A stretch of DNA of 7,161 nucleotides from Caldifarciminota bacterium (GTDB lineage Bacteria; Hydrothermota; Hydrothermia; B15-G9; WFZT01): contig JALSOD010000277.1 of NCBI GenBank assembly GCA_026986655.1, positions 1 to 7,161 of the forward strand, written 5' to 3'. Of the stretch, positions 1 to 5,685 are shown piece by piece. The position numbers were made by a program, and so were the translations under genes. Position 1 is the stretch's first letter, and each line of letters starts with the position of its first letter. The notes beneath the pieces were generated by a model. The model saw only the letters and a list, made by a program, of their open reading frames with translations, was not told where the DNA came from and did not search any database.

Positions 1-742
1 GTCTCTTCTCAGCAATGTCAAGGTGGGACATAATCTTGATTCTTGATACAATAGCATCCTTAAGTTTTACCGGGAGTGAAGAAATTTCCTGAAGTACACC
101 ATCGATTCTGTATCTAATTCTTAAAACCTTCTCATAGGGCTCGATGTGAATATCTGAAGCATGTTTTTTCACGGCATTGATAATGATGCCGTTCACAAAC
201 TTGACCAGCGGAGCCTCCTCGATCATCTCTCCGATTTCCTTTTCCACCCGCTCTTCTTCTCCGGCACCAACAACCTGAACAAGCTCGTTTTCCAGTGTGG
301 ACGTCATCAAATCAAAATCGCCACCGTAGTATCTCTCTATTAGTGCATCAACCACAGACGACCTCGTTATGTGAGCTTCAGGGTTTAAACCTGTTAAAAA
401 CTTAATATCTTCAAGGTGTGCAAGACTTTTTGGATCATCAATCAAAACACGCAGAATCTTCCCCATTTTGGAGATTGGTATAATGCGGAATTTTTTAACA
501 AAATCAGCAGGTAAAATCTCAAGGACCTTGGGATCTATCGAAGAAACCCTTCCATCAAATTTTTGAATCTTCAGATATTTTGAGATGATGTCAATAAGTT
601 CATCTTCTGTCAAAAGGCCAAGCTCAACAATTGCTTTTTTTATACTACCTGCAGTCTTGGCCTTCTCAAGTATCTTTTGGGTCTCTGTCAAAGGCACTTT
701 TCCCAACTTTACAAGCAGATTTAAAAGTGTTCCGTCGTTCAC
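1..742 (-). CDS. pilB: Type IV pilus assembly / type II secretion ATPase, PilB/GspE family (3' end cut by window)
   Basis: This is the N-terminal 247 residues of a cytoplasmic hexameric ATPase that powers pilus extension or type II secretion; the rest lies beyond base 1. Residues 1-140 fit the MshEN/T2SSE N-terminal domain: helical repeats with LGLLTEDEL (41-49), then IDPKVLEILPADFVKKFRIIPI (69-90, written here with its key residues P79 and P89), and FLTGL with IERYYGG (115-141). After an acidic linker, residues 176-247 begin the ATPase domain, with APLVKFVN, the signature ASDIHIEPYE (195-204) and RYRIDG (210-215), ending in SRIKIMSHLDIAEKR. The Walker A and B motifs would lie outside the window. 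The start is GTG at 740-742, because GGAGG (749-753 on this strand) sits 6 nt upstream; an overlapping ATG is out of frame. PilB and GspE cannot be separated from this part alone. The downstream neighbour is divergent. Confidence 0.93.
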   Translation of the reverse strand, partial: MNDGTLLNLLVKLGKVPLTETQKILEKAKTAGSIKKAIVELGLLTEDELIDIISKYLKIQKFDGRVSSIDPKVLEILPADFVKKFRIIPISKMGKILRVLIDDPKSLAHLEDIKFLTGLNPEAHITRSSVVDALIERYYGGDFDLMTSTLENELVQVVGAGEEERVEKEIGEMIEEAPLVKFVNGIIINAVKKHASDIHIEPYEKVLRIRYRIDGVLQEISSLPVKLKDAIVSRIKIMSHLDIAEKR

Positions 743-748
743 ATCTAT

Positions 749-753
749 CCTCC
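749..753 (-). promoter_or_regulatory. Ribosome binding site of pilB
   Basis: GGAGG on the minus strand lies 6 nt before the GTG at 740-742. It fixes the non-ATG start of the pilus ATPase. It contrasts with the three plus-strand genes, none of which has a comparable site. Confidence 0.75.
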
Positions 754-760
754 AAACTTA

Positions 761-789
761 ATTTTAAAATTTTCTTATATTTTAAGCAA
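761..789 (-). promoter_or_regulatory. Candidate sigma70-type promoter for pilB
   Basis: Reading the minus strand, TTGCTT (784-789) is followed after 17 nt by TAAAAT (761-766). This would give a transcript starting about 10 nt upstream of the GGAGG ribosome binding site of pilB. The spacing is ideal and the hexamers are moderate matches, but the whole 92-base divergent region is AT-rich, so chance matches are likely. Confidence 0.35.
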
Positions 790-796
790 CCAAATC

Positions 797-826
797 TGGA
801 AAATATATTATGCTGTGATTTATACT
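797..826 (+). promoter_or_regulatory. Candidate promoter for the glcDE-miaA-xerD run, possibly leaderless
   Basis: TATACT at 821-826 is a one-mismatch -10 box. TGGAAA at 797-802 is a 4/6 match to a -35 box with an 18-nt spacer. The ATG at 835 begins only 8 nt after the -10 box, so transcription would start at or within a base or two of the start codon. No Shine-Dalgarno-like sequence precedes this ATG, which fits a leaderless mRNA. The alternative is an upstream AT-rich promoter such as TATATT near 804-809. Confidence 0.35.
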
Positions 827-834
827 ACTTTACA

Positions 835-3210
835 ATGAAAAAATCACTTGAGGAAATTTTTGGAGAAAGATTTAAAACGTCGCCTGTGGAATTAATCGTC
901 TACGAGAGAGACGCCGGAATCGACGCCGGGAAACCAGATGGTGTAGTCTATCCCGAAAATGAAGACGAGGTTAAAAAACTTGTAAAAGTAGCAGTAGACG
1001 AAAACTTAAAACTCGTTGCAAGAACTTCAGGGACGAGTCTATCCGGCGGACCGGTTCCAGCTCATGGTGGCATTGTTGTGAAATTCAGTCGGATGAAAGA
1101 GATACTTTCCACAGACTTTTTTGAAAGAAAGACTATCGTTCAACCAGGAGTGATTAATCTCGAGCTCAACGAGTATCTAAACGATAACGGATACTTCTTT
1201 CCACCTGATCCTGCAAGCCAGAGAGCATCTGCAATTGGTGGTAATGTCGCCGAAAATGCCGGTGGCCCCCTATGCTTTAAATACGGAGTCACAAGCCATT
1301 ATGTACTTGGCATGAATGTTGTACTTCCAGACGGCGAAATTTACAAGTTGGGCGGACACGCTCCCGATTTTCCTGGATACGACCTCCTTGGCTTCTTTAT
1401 TGGGTCAGAGGGAACCCTCGGAATTTTCACAGAATTCATTTTGAAATTTAACAAGCAGCAACCCTCAAGGGGGACTCTCCTTGCTGTGTTTGATGACCTC
1501 GGTGATGCGGCCCGCGGGGTTTCTTTGATCATAGCACGTGGATTAAAACCCGCTACCCTCGAGCTCATGGACAGAAATATGATTAAAATCGTTGAAGACT
1601 ATGTACAGATAGGCCTACCAACCGATGCTGATGCAATCCTTATCATCGATGTGGAAGGATATGAAACAAGTATAAAACCACAGGCTGACAGGTTGATTCA
1701 GACACTCAAAGAAGCAGGGGCACGGGACCTTAAATTTGCAGTCGATCCGGAAGAAAGGGCCGCTATATGGTTTGCAAGAAAAAGTGCAGCAGGTGCCATC
1801 TCAAGGCTCAAACCTTTTCACTATATTGTTGACGTAGTCGTTCCGAGAAGCAAATTGCCGGTTCTCATTAAAAAGGCGCGTGAAATTGTGGAATCATACG
1901 GACTTACGTCTGGAACCCTTGCACATGCAGGTGATGGAAATCTCCACCCTGAGATACTCCTCGACCTCGATGAAGAACAAATTAAAAAAGCTATCGAGGC
2001 GGCAAAAAAGATAGCAACTCTCTGTGTCAATGAAGACGGGACGATTACAGGCGAGCATGGAGTTGGTCTTGAAAAAAAAGAATACATGAACATCATGTTC
2101 ACAAACGACGAGCTCCTGACGATGAAATCCCTAAAAGACACTATCGATCCCCAGAATATCATGAATCCCGGAAAAATTTTCCCGGATGTATTAAATGGAA
2201 GGACGAGAAATTTCCCGGACTATGTAGAGAAAATTTCAAGTACACTGAAGAATTCTGGGCAAATTCAGCCAGTTGGTAATTCAACACGCATAAAGTCTTT
2301 CATTAAAAATACACTCAAGGTTGACGGGGGAATAGTTGAATTTCTCCCTGAAGACCTTATGTTGGTTGTAAAAGCTGGTACTCGAATCGATGAAATCAAA
2401 AAATTTGTTGAGGAAAACCACCTCTATTTTCCCCACAGCGGACCAACTCAATTTTCCACAATTGGGGGAAGCATTGGATTTAATCAAAACAGCCCTGAGG
2501 CATTGAAGTACGGAGCTTTGAAGAACCGCGTTCTCGGTATGACAATAGTTAAAGGAGACGGGACACCTCTAAAATTTGGAGCTAAAGTCATCAAAAACGT
2601 TGCAGGATACGATGTACCAAAACTCTTCTTTGGTTCATTGGGAACTCTCGGAGTAATTGCAGACGTAATCATGAAACTTGAACCCAGACCACAAATTGTG
2701 AAGCACTTTGAATTTAAATCACCGAACCTGGATGAATTTAGAGAAGTGCTGGAAAATATTCACAGGAATTCTCTTCTACTCTCAGCAATGGTTCTTTCAA
2801 AAGACGGTAACGAGTATCGCTTGAATCTTACCATTGATGGACATGAAAACGATTTTATGGAGGAGATGCAAATCCTGCCTGGAGACCTCGTTGAAGTTAA
2901 AATAGATCCTGTGGAAATATGGAAAAAAGGAGTATTTGCGAGGTATAAAATCGGTCTTGCATGGAGAGCAATTTTCATAAATATTGGGACATTCCTTGCC
3001 ATACCGGGTACCATCATCGATTGGGGAAACCAGGCAATTTATACTTCAGAAATTTCGGAGAGGACAAAGCAAATTGTTGAATACGGTGATGGTTTCATCC
3101 TTTCTATTGAGGAAAATCTGTTTTATCCCGAAAGGAAGTATTTGAAACTTATGAAAAAAATCAAGTCAACACTGGATCCCGAGGGCAAATTCCCTGAGTA
3201 TCCATTATGA
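835..3210 (+). CDS. glcD: FAD-linked 2-hydroxyacid dehydrogenase, GlcD-GlcE fusion (glycolate/D-lactate oxidase type)
   Basis: A 791-residue flavoprotein that probably oxidises glycolate, D-lactate or a similar 2-hydroxyacid to the 2-oxoacid. Residues 1-455 are GlcD-like. The PCMH FAD-binding domain has RTSGTSLSGG (63-72), SQRASAIGGNVAENAGG (128-144) and GSEGTLG (190-196). The C-terminal FAD-oxidase domain has HAGDGNLHP (364-372) and GEHGVGLEK (406-414), which carry the metal/substrate histidines of this family, and NPGKIFP (444-450). After a short linker, residues 477-791 look like GlcE, a second FAD-binding fold: VGNSTR (480-485), GPTQFSTIGGSIGFN (536-550) and KVIKNVAGYDVPKLFFG (584-600) followed by SLGTLG. 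In E. coli GlcD and GlcE are separate proteins working with the iron-sulphur subunit GlcF; no GlcF is in the window. The start is ATG 835, because earlier in-frame codons lie antisense to pilB and the protein aligns from MKKSLEEIFG. No clear ribosome binding site is seen. The substrate is uncertain. Confidence 0.9.
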   Translation: MKKSLEEIFGERFKTSPVELIVYERDAGIDAGKPDGVVYPENEDEVKKLVKVAVDENLKLVARTSGTSLSGGPVPAHGGIVVKFSRMKEILSTDFFERKTIVQPGVINLELNEYLNDNGYFFPPDPASQRASAIGGNVAENAGGPLCFKYGVTSHYVLGMNVVLPDGEIYKLGGHAPDFPGYDLLGFFIGSEGTLGIFTEFILKFNKQQPSRGTLLAVFDDLGDAARGVSLIIARGLKPATLELMDRNMIKIVEDYVQIGLPTDADAILIIDVEGYETSIKPQADRLIQTLKEAGARDLKFAVDPEERAAIWFARKSAAGAISRLKPFHYIVDVVVPRSKLPVLIKKAREIVESYGLTSGTLAHAGDGNLHPEILLDLDEEQIKKAIEAAKKIATLCVNEDGTITGEHGVGLEKKEYMNIMFTNDELLTMKSLKDTIDPQNIMNPGKIFPDVLNGRTRNFPDYVEKISSTLKNSGQIQPVGNSTRIKSFIKNTLKVDGGIVEFLPEDLMLVVKAGTRIDEIKKFVEENHLYFPHSGPTQFSTIGGSIGFNQNSPEALKYGALKNRVLGMTIVKGDGTPLKFGAKVIKNVAGYDVPKLFFGSLGTLGVIADVIMKLEPRPQIVKHFEFKSPNLDEFREVLENIHRNSLLLSAMVLSKDGNEYRLNLTIDGHENDFMEEMQILPGDLVEVKIDPVEIWKKGVFARYKIGLAWRAIFINIGTFLAIPGTIIDWGNQAIYTSEISERTKQIVEYGDGFILSIEENLFYPERKYLKLMKKIKSTLDPEGKFPEYPL

Positions 3211-4118
3211 AAATCCCTGTAATTTTCGGTCCAACAGCTTCAGGTAAAACCAGACTTGCAAATCTCCTGCTGGAAAAATTTGAAAATCTCCACTTTTTAG
3301 TAGCTGACTCACGAAAGATTTACCGTTACATGGACATTGGTACAAACAAACCACCTGAAAATCTGAGAAGACATTTCTCCATGATCGACATCAGAGATCC
3401 GGACGATCATTTTAGCGCAGCAGATTTTGCAAAAATAGCGGAGGAAGAAATAGAGAAGATCCGATTGCAGGGAAAAGTTCCTATCGTCATTGGAGGTACA
3501 GTTCTCTATTTCAAGGCCCTTTTTGAAGGTCTATTCGAATCGCCTCCAATAGACAGAAGAATCAGGGAGAACCTGCGCAAGCGTTTAAAGTCAGAAGGGA
3601 TCAGAAAACTCTTTGAAGAGCTGAAAGGAATTGATCCAGAAGCCGCCCAAAGGATACATCCGAACGACTGGTTTCGTATTCTGAGGGCACTGGAGGTATA
3701 CTATCAGACCGGGAAAACCATCACCCACTGGCAAAAGGAGAAAACCTTTAAAAAATCTGAGTTTGAACCAGTGTACTTTGGCCTTTTTAGAACGAGGGAA
3801 AATCTTTATCAGCGGATAAACAAAAGATTTGATAAGATGATGGAGATGGGTTTTTTGGATGAGGTTAAAAGACTCTTAGCTATGGGGTACAGTCCGGATT
3901 TACCCTCACTTAACACAATTGGTTACAAAGAGCTGATTCAGTACATCATGAGTGAGATTTCCCTTGAAAGAGCCGTCCTGATCTCAAAAAGAAGAACACG
4001 CATACTCGCAAGAAGGCAGATTTACTTCTCAAGAAGTCTGAAACCTCCGGTTAAATGGATTTCGGTTGAAGAAGGATACGGGGACATCCTAAATCAACTA
4101 ATACCATGGATCGTTTGA
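3207..4118 (+). CDS. miaA: tRNA dimethylallyltransferase MiaA
   Basis: Transfers a dimethylallyl group from DMAPP to N6 of A37 in tRNAs that read UNN codons, the first step toward ms2i6A; it acts in the cytoplasm. At 303 residues it has normal family length. Visible motifs: P-loop GPTASGKT (8-15); DSRKIYRYMDIGTNKP (34-49) with the catalytic Asp34; DIRDPDDHFSAADF (61-74); GGTVLYFKAL (96-105); HPNDWFRILRALEVYYQTGKTIT (151-173, key residues N153, R157 and R160); IGYKEL (238-243) and the basic TRILARRQ (264-271). The DSRKIY segment has Lys where DSRQ-type homologues have Gln, which is probably harmless. The ATG overlaps the upstream TGA as ATGA, and no Shine-Dalgarno site is evident, so translation is probably coupled to the flavoprotein gene. 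The 3' end overlaps xerD by 13 nt. Confidence 0.96.
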   Translation: MKIPVIFGPTASGKTRLANLLLEKFENLHFLVADSRKIYRYMDIGTNKPPENLRRHFSMIDIRDPDDHFSAADFAKIAEEEIEKIRLQGKVPIVIGGTVLYFKALFEGLFESPPIDRRIRENLRKRLKSEGIRKLFEELKGIDPEAAQRIHPNDWFRILRALEVYYQTGKTITHWQKEKTFKKSEFEPVYFGLFRTRENLYQRINKRFDKMMEMGFLDEVKRLLAMGYSPDLPSLNTIGYKELIQYIMSEISLERAVLISKRRTRILARRQIYFSRSLKPPVKWISVEEGYGDILNQLIPWIV

Positions 4119-4993
4119 TCGAAGAATACCTTACTTTTCTTTTACTGGAGAAAGGTCTATCAAAAAATTCTATTAGTTCCTATCAAAATGACCTTGAAAA
4201 ATTCAAATCATTTCTGAAAAAGCATCACAAGGATATTGAAGATGTTCAGCTGAGCGATCTGAATGATTTTCTCATAGAACTTGAATCCAGGGGTTACAGT
4301 CCATCGACAAGGTCAAGAATAGTTTCAGCTGTACGAGGTTTCTTTCTTTACTTAACCACAGAAAAGGGCCTTGCGTCGAATCCAGCAGAATTACTTGAAC
4401 TCCCCAGGAAAGAAAAAAAATTGCCCGAGGTATTGACTGAGAAGGAGGTTGAAACTCTCCTTTCGATGCCAGACACAACACAACTCAAGGGAATGAGAGA
4501 CAGAGCTCTACTTGAAATTTTGTATGCAACCGGGATGAGGGTTTCAGAAGTTTCTAATCTAAAACTCAGAGACCTCGATCTCGATCAGAGGTTCATTAAG
4601 GTTCTGGGTAAGGGATCAAAGGAAAGATTTGTACCATTCGGGGAAATAGCTAAAGAATGGCTTTTAAAATATTTAACTGAGGTGAGACCTCGAATTGATA
4701 AAAGAAAGAGTGATCAGGTTTTTTTGAATATGAGGGATGGTAGGCCACTATCCCGGGTGAGCATCTGGAAAATTATCAAGTCTTACGGTATACTTGCTGG
4801 CATCCCGTCCGAAAAGCTATATCCCCATATTTTAAGACATTCCTTTGCTACCCATCTGCTTAGAAATGGCTGTGACCTAAGAACTCTCCAACTAATGCTT
4901 GGTCATGCCTCAATAGCCACTACTCAGGTTTACACCCATTTGGATATAGGATATTTAAGAAAGGTGCACAAAAAATACCATCCCCGTGGATGA
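4106..4993 (+). CDS. xerD: Xer-type tyrosine recombinase (XerC/XerD family)
   Basis: A site-specific recombinase that would resolve chromosome dimers at dif through a 3'-phosphotyrosine intermediate. It is 295 residues, the normal Xer length. Residues 1-90 form the SAM-like core-binding domain (LIEEYLTFLLLEKGLS, SSYQNDL). Residues 105-295 are the catalytic domain, with all active-site residues present: Arg145 (ATGMRVSEV), Lys172 (GKGSKERFVPF), His241 and Arg244 (HILRHSFATHLL), His267 (MLGHASIATTQ) and nucleophile Tyr276 (VYTH). The sequence pattern looks more like XerD than XerC, but only one Xer gene is visible, so a single-recombinase system is possible. The ATG lies inside the end of miaA, 13 nt before its stop ends, with no ribosome binding site, which suggests translational coupling. 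A phage or integron integrase is less likely, given the normal length, intact motifs and housekeeping neighbour. Confidence 0.93.
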   Translation: MDRLIEEYLTFLLLEKGLSKNSISSYQNDLEKFKSFLKKHHKDIEDVQLSDLNDFLIELESRGYSPSTRSRIVSAVRGFFLYLTTEKGLASNPAELLELPRKEKKLPEVLTEKEVETLLSMPDTTQLKGMRDRALLEILYATGMRVSEVSNLKLRDLDLDQRFIKVLGKGSKERFVPFGEIAKEWLLKYLTEVRPRIDKRKSDQVFLNMRDGRPLSRVSIWKIIKSYGILAGIPSEKLYPHILRHSFATHLLRNGCDLRTLQLMLGHASIATTQVYTHLDIGYLRKVHKKYHPRG

Positions 4994-5132
4994 TCATGAT
5001 TTAAAGCACTATATGAACCAATGATAGGATCTTATTGACAGTTGTCGTTCCCAGAACCCCATGATGAAGAAAAGCGTGAGAGGAAATGTTTTCGCAAGCA
5101 TTTTTTCAACCCTATTCGAATTCACTTTGACA

Positions 5133-5167
5133 AAGGGGATTCACCGGGATTTTCCAGAGTCCCCCTT
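5133..5167. repeat. Imperfect palindrome, unit A of the G-run repeats
   Basis: AAGGGGATTC (5133-5142) pairs with GAGTCCCCCTT (5157-5167): ten base pairs including one G-T wobble and one bulged C. They enclose 14 nt that contain GGGATTTTC. Just upstream is the small palindrome CTTTG-A-CAAAG (5125-5135). It looks like a decayed copy of the element seen again at 5210-5250 and 5527-5583. Confidence 0.5.
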
Positions 5168-5209
5168 GGTGGAGAGGTAAATAGTGGGATTGTTTTTCAT
5201 GCGGTAGGC

Positions 5210-5246
5210 ATCCCCCCTTTAGTTTCCCCTTCTTGCGGAGGGGGAT
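5210..5246. repeat. G-run/C-run inverted repeat, unit B
   Basis: ATCCCCC (5210-5216) is the exact inverse of GGGGGAT (5240-5246), enclosing 23 nt with an internal CCCC run that competes for the same G run. The adjoining TTTTT gives the shared GGGGATTTTTG string, also found at 5574-5584. Part of a local cluster of similar units. Confidence 0.5.
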
Positions 5247-5250
5247 TTTT
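5224..5250 (+). terminator. Possible intrinsic terminator for the plus-strand run
   Basis: CCCCTTC (5226-5232) and GGAGGGG (5237-5243) form a 7-bp stem with one wobble and a TTGC loop, extendable by two weaker pairs (5225/5244 and 5224/5245). TTTTT (5246-5250) follows directly. The form suits Rho-independent termination of the glcDE-miaA-xerD transcript, but it lies about 230 nt after the xerD stop and is embedded in repeats, so termination may be incidental. Confidence 0.4.
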
Positions 5251-5450
5251 GAATCTGCTGGAATAATCCTGACACATGTCCACAATCTTTAAAGTTTATA
5301 AAAAATTTTGCATTAACTATAAATTCATTTCTGCAGAGAGGGATTTTGGGAACATTTTATATGGAATTAAACGGTTAACTATAGCTTTTTCAAGCAATTC
5401 CCTAACCCTGCCCCTCTAATCAAAGTTGGGATGGAAAAAATCTAAGAATT

Positions 5451-5485
5451 CCCTTTTATCAAAAGGGTTAAACGGGGGGATTTTT
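5451..5485 (+). repeat. Palindrome plus G run, unit C
   Basis: CCCTTTT (5451-5457) and AAAAGGG (5461-5467) form a perfect 7-bp inverted repeat with a 3-nt spacer. Eight bases after the right arm, GGGGGATTTTT (5475-5485) copies the string at 5240-5250. This arrangement of a CCCTTTT/AAAAGGG palindrome next to a G run and ATTTTT matches the general look of dispersed intergenic repeats. Confidence 0.5.
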
Positions 5486-5526
5486 ATTAAAAAAATAAAT
5501 TTCACTGGTAATTGTCAGGATTCCGT

Positions 5527-5583
5527 AAATCCCCACCCAGATACCACCCCCTCCCGACTTTTCGGGTTGCCCTGGGGATTTTT
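5527..5583. repeat. Nested palindrome, unit D, with T run
   Basis: AAATCCCCA (5527-5535) pairs perfectly with TGGGGATTT (5573-5581), a 9-bp outer stem. Inside it CCCGA (5553-5557) and TCGGG (5562-5566) form a second hairpin with a CTTT loop. The outer stem runs into TTTTT (5579-5583), so it could also act as a weak plus-strand terminator. It is the best-preserved structure of the intergenic cluster. Confidence 0.55.
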
Positions 5584-5592
5584 GTGCCCCCT

Positions 5593-5607
5593 TACCTCCG
5601 AGAGGTA
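5593..5607. repeat. Short perfect hairpin
   Basis: TACCTC (5593-5598) and GAGGTA (5602-5607) form a 6-bp stem with loop CGA. It follows unit D directly. No T run follows on either strand, so a terminator role is not supported. Confidence 0.4.
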
Positions 5608-5628
5608 GATTAAACTAATGATAACATC

Positions 5629-5668
5629 AAATTCGAATTAATTCAAATTTTTTAAAAAATTCGAATTC
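5629..5668. repeat. AT-rich palindromes built on ATTCGAAT, downstream of the HNH gene
   Basis: AATTCAAATTTTTT (5640-5653) is followed without a spacer by AAAAAATTCGAATT (5654-5667), a 28-base palindrome with one mismatched pair. AAATTCGAATT occurs twice as an 11-nt direct repeat (5629-5639 and 5657-5667), and each copy contains the self-palindrome ATTCGAAT. Another ATTCGAATTC lies at 5114-5123. The element is 18 nt beyond the HNH stop codon, so it could mark the 3' end of that transcript or be an operator-like site. It lacks the G/C stem of a classical terminator. Confidence 0.5.
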
Positions 5669-5685
5669 CATTAAATTGAGAACTT

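Larger units (their letters stand above)
4994..5685. other. Repeat-rich intergenic region between convergent genes, no credible gene
   Basis: Almost 700 bases without a protein or RNA gene I can support. From about 5123 to 5607 it contains several G-run/C-run palindromes. The string GGGGATTTTT appears three times on the plus strand (5241-5250, 5476-5485, 5574-5583), with partial copies at 5135-5141, 5146-5153 and 5340-5347. The stretch 5274-5440 is AT-rich and plain apart from a 9-nt direct repeat TTAACTATA (5313-5321 and 5375-5383). The last 60 bases hold AT palindromes. The composition and short stop-broken frames resemble the dispersed palindromic repeats that accumulate between genes in many bacteria. 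No tRNA cloverleaf, CRISPR array or transposase is present. Confidence 0.7.

Noticed and set aside
161..343. Plus-strand open frame within pilB
   Set aside because: It is antisense to a strongly conserved ATPase coding sequence and has no supporting features.
631..834. N-terminal extension of the flavoprotein by 68 codons
   Set aside because: It would run antisense through the pilB start and its promoter region, and the extra residues do not resemble the family N-terminus; ATG 835 is the better start.
5042..5266. Open frame of 74 codons after xerD
   Set aside because: It runs through the palindromic repeats, has no ribosome binding site or recognisable domain, and its Gly/Pro-rich composition follows from the G and C runs.
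5265..5522. Insertion sequence
   Set aside because: Only short inverted ends are seen; there is no transposase frame, no clear target duplication and no second copy in the window.
5123..5607. CRISPR array
   Set aside because: The repeated strings are short, unevenly spaced and palindromic, with no constant repeat-spacer length and no cas genes nearby.
5426..5608. Open frame of 60 codons in the repeat region
   Set aside because: It is a translation of repeat units C and D and looks like the spurious proteins commonly predicted from such repeats.
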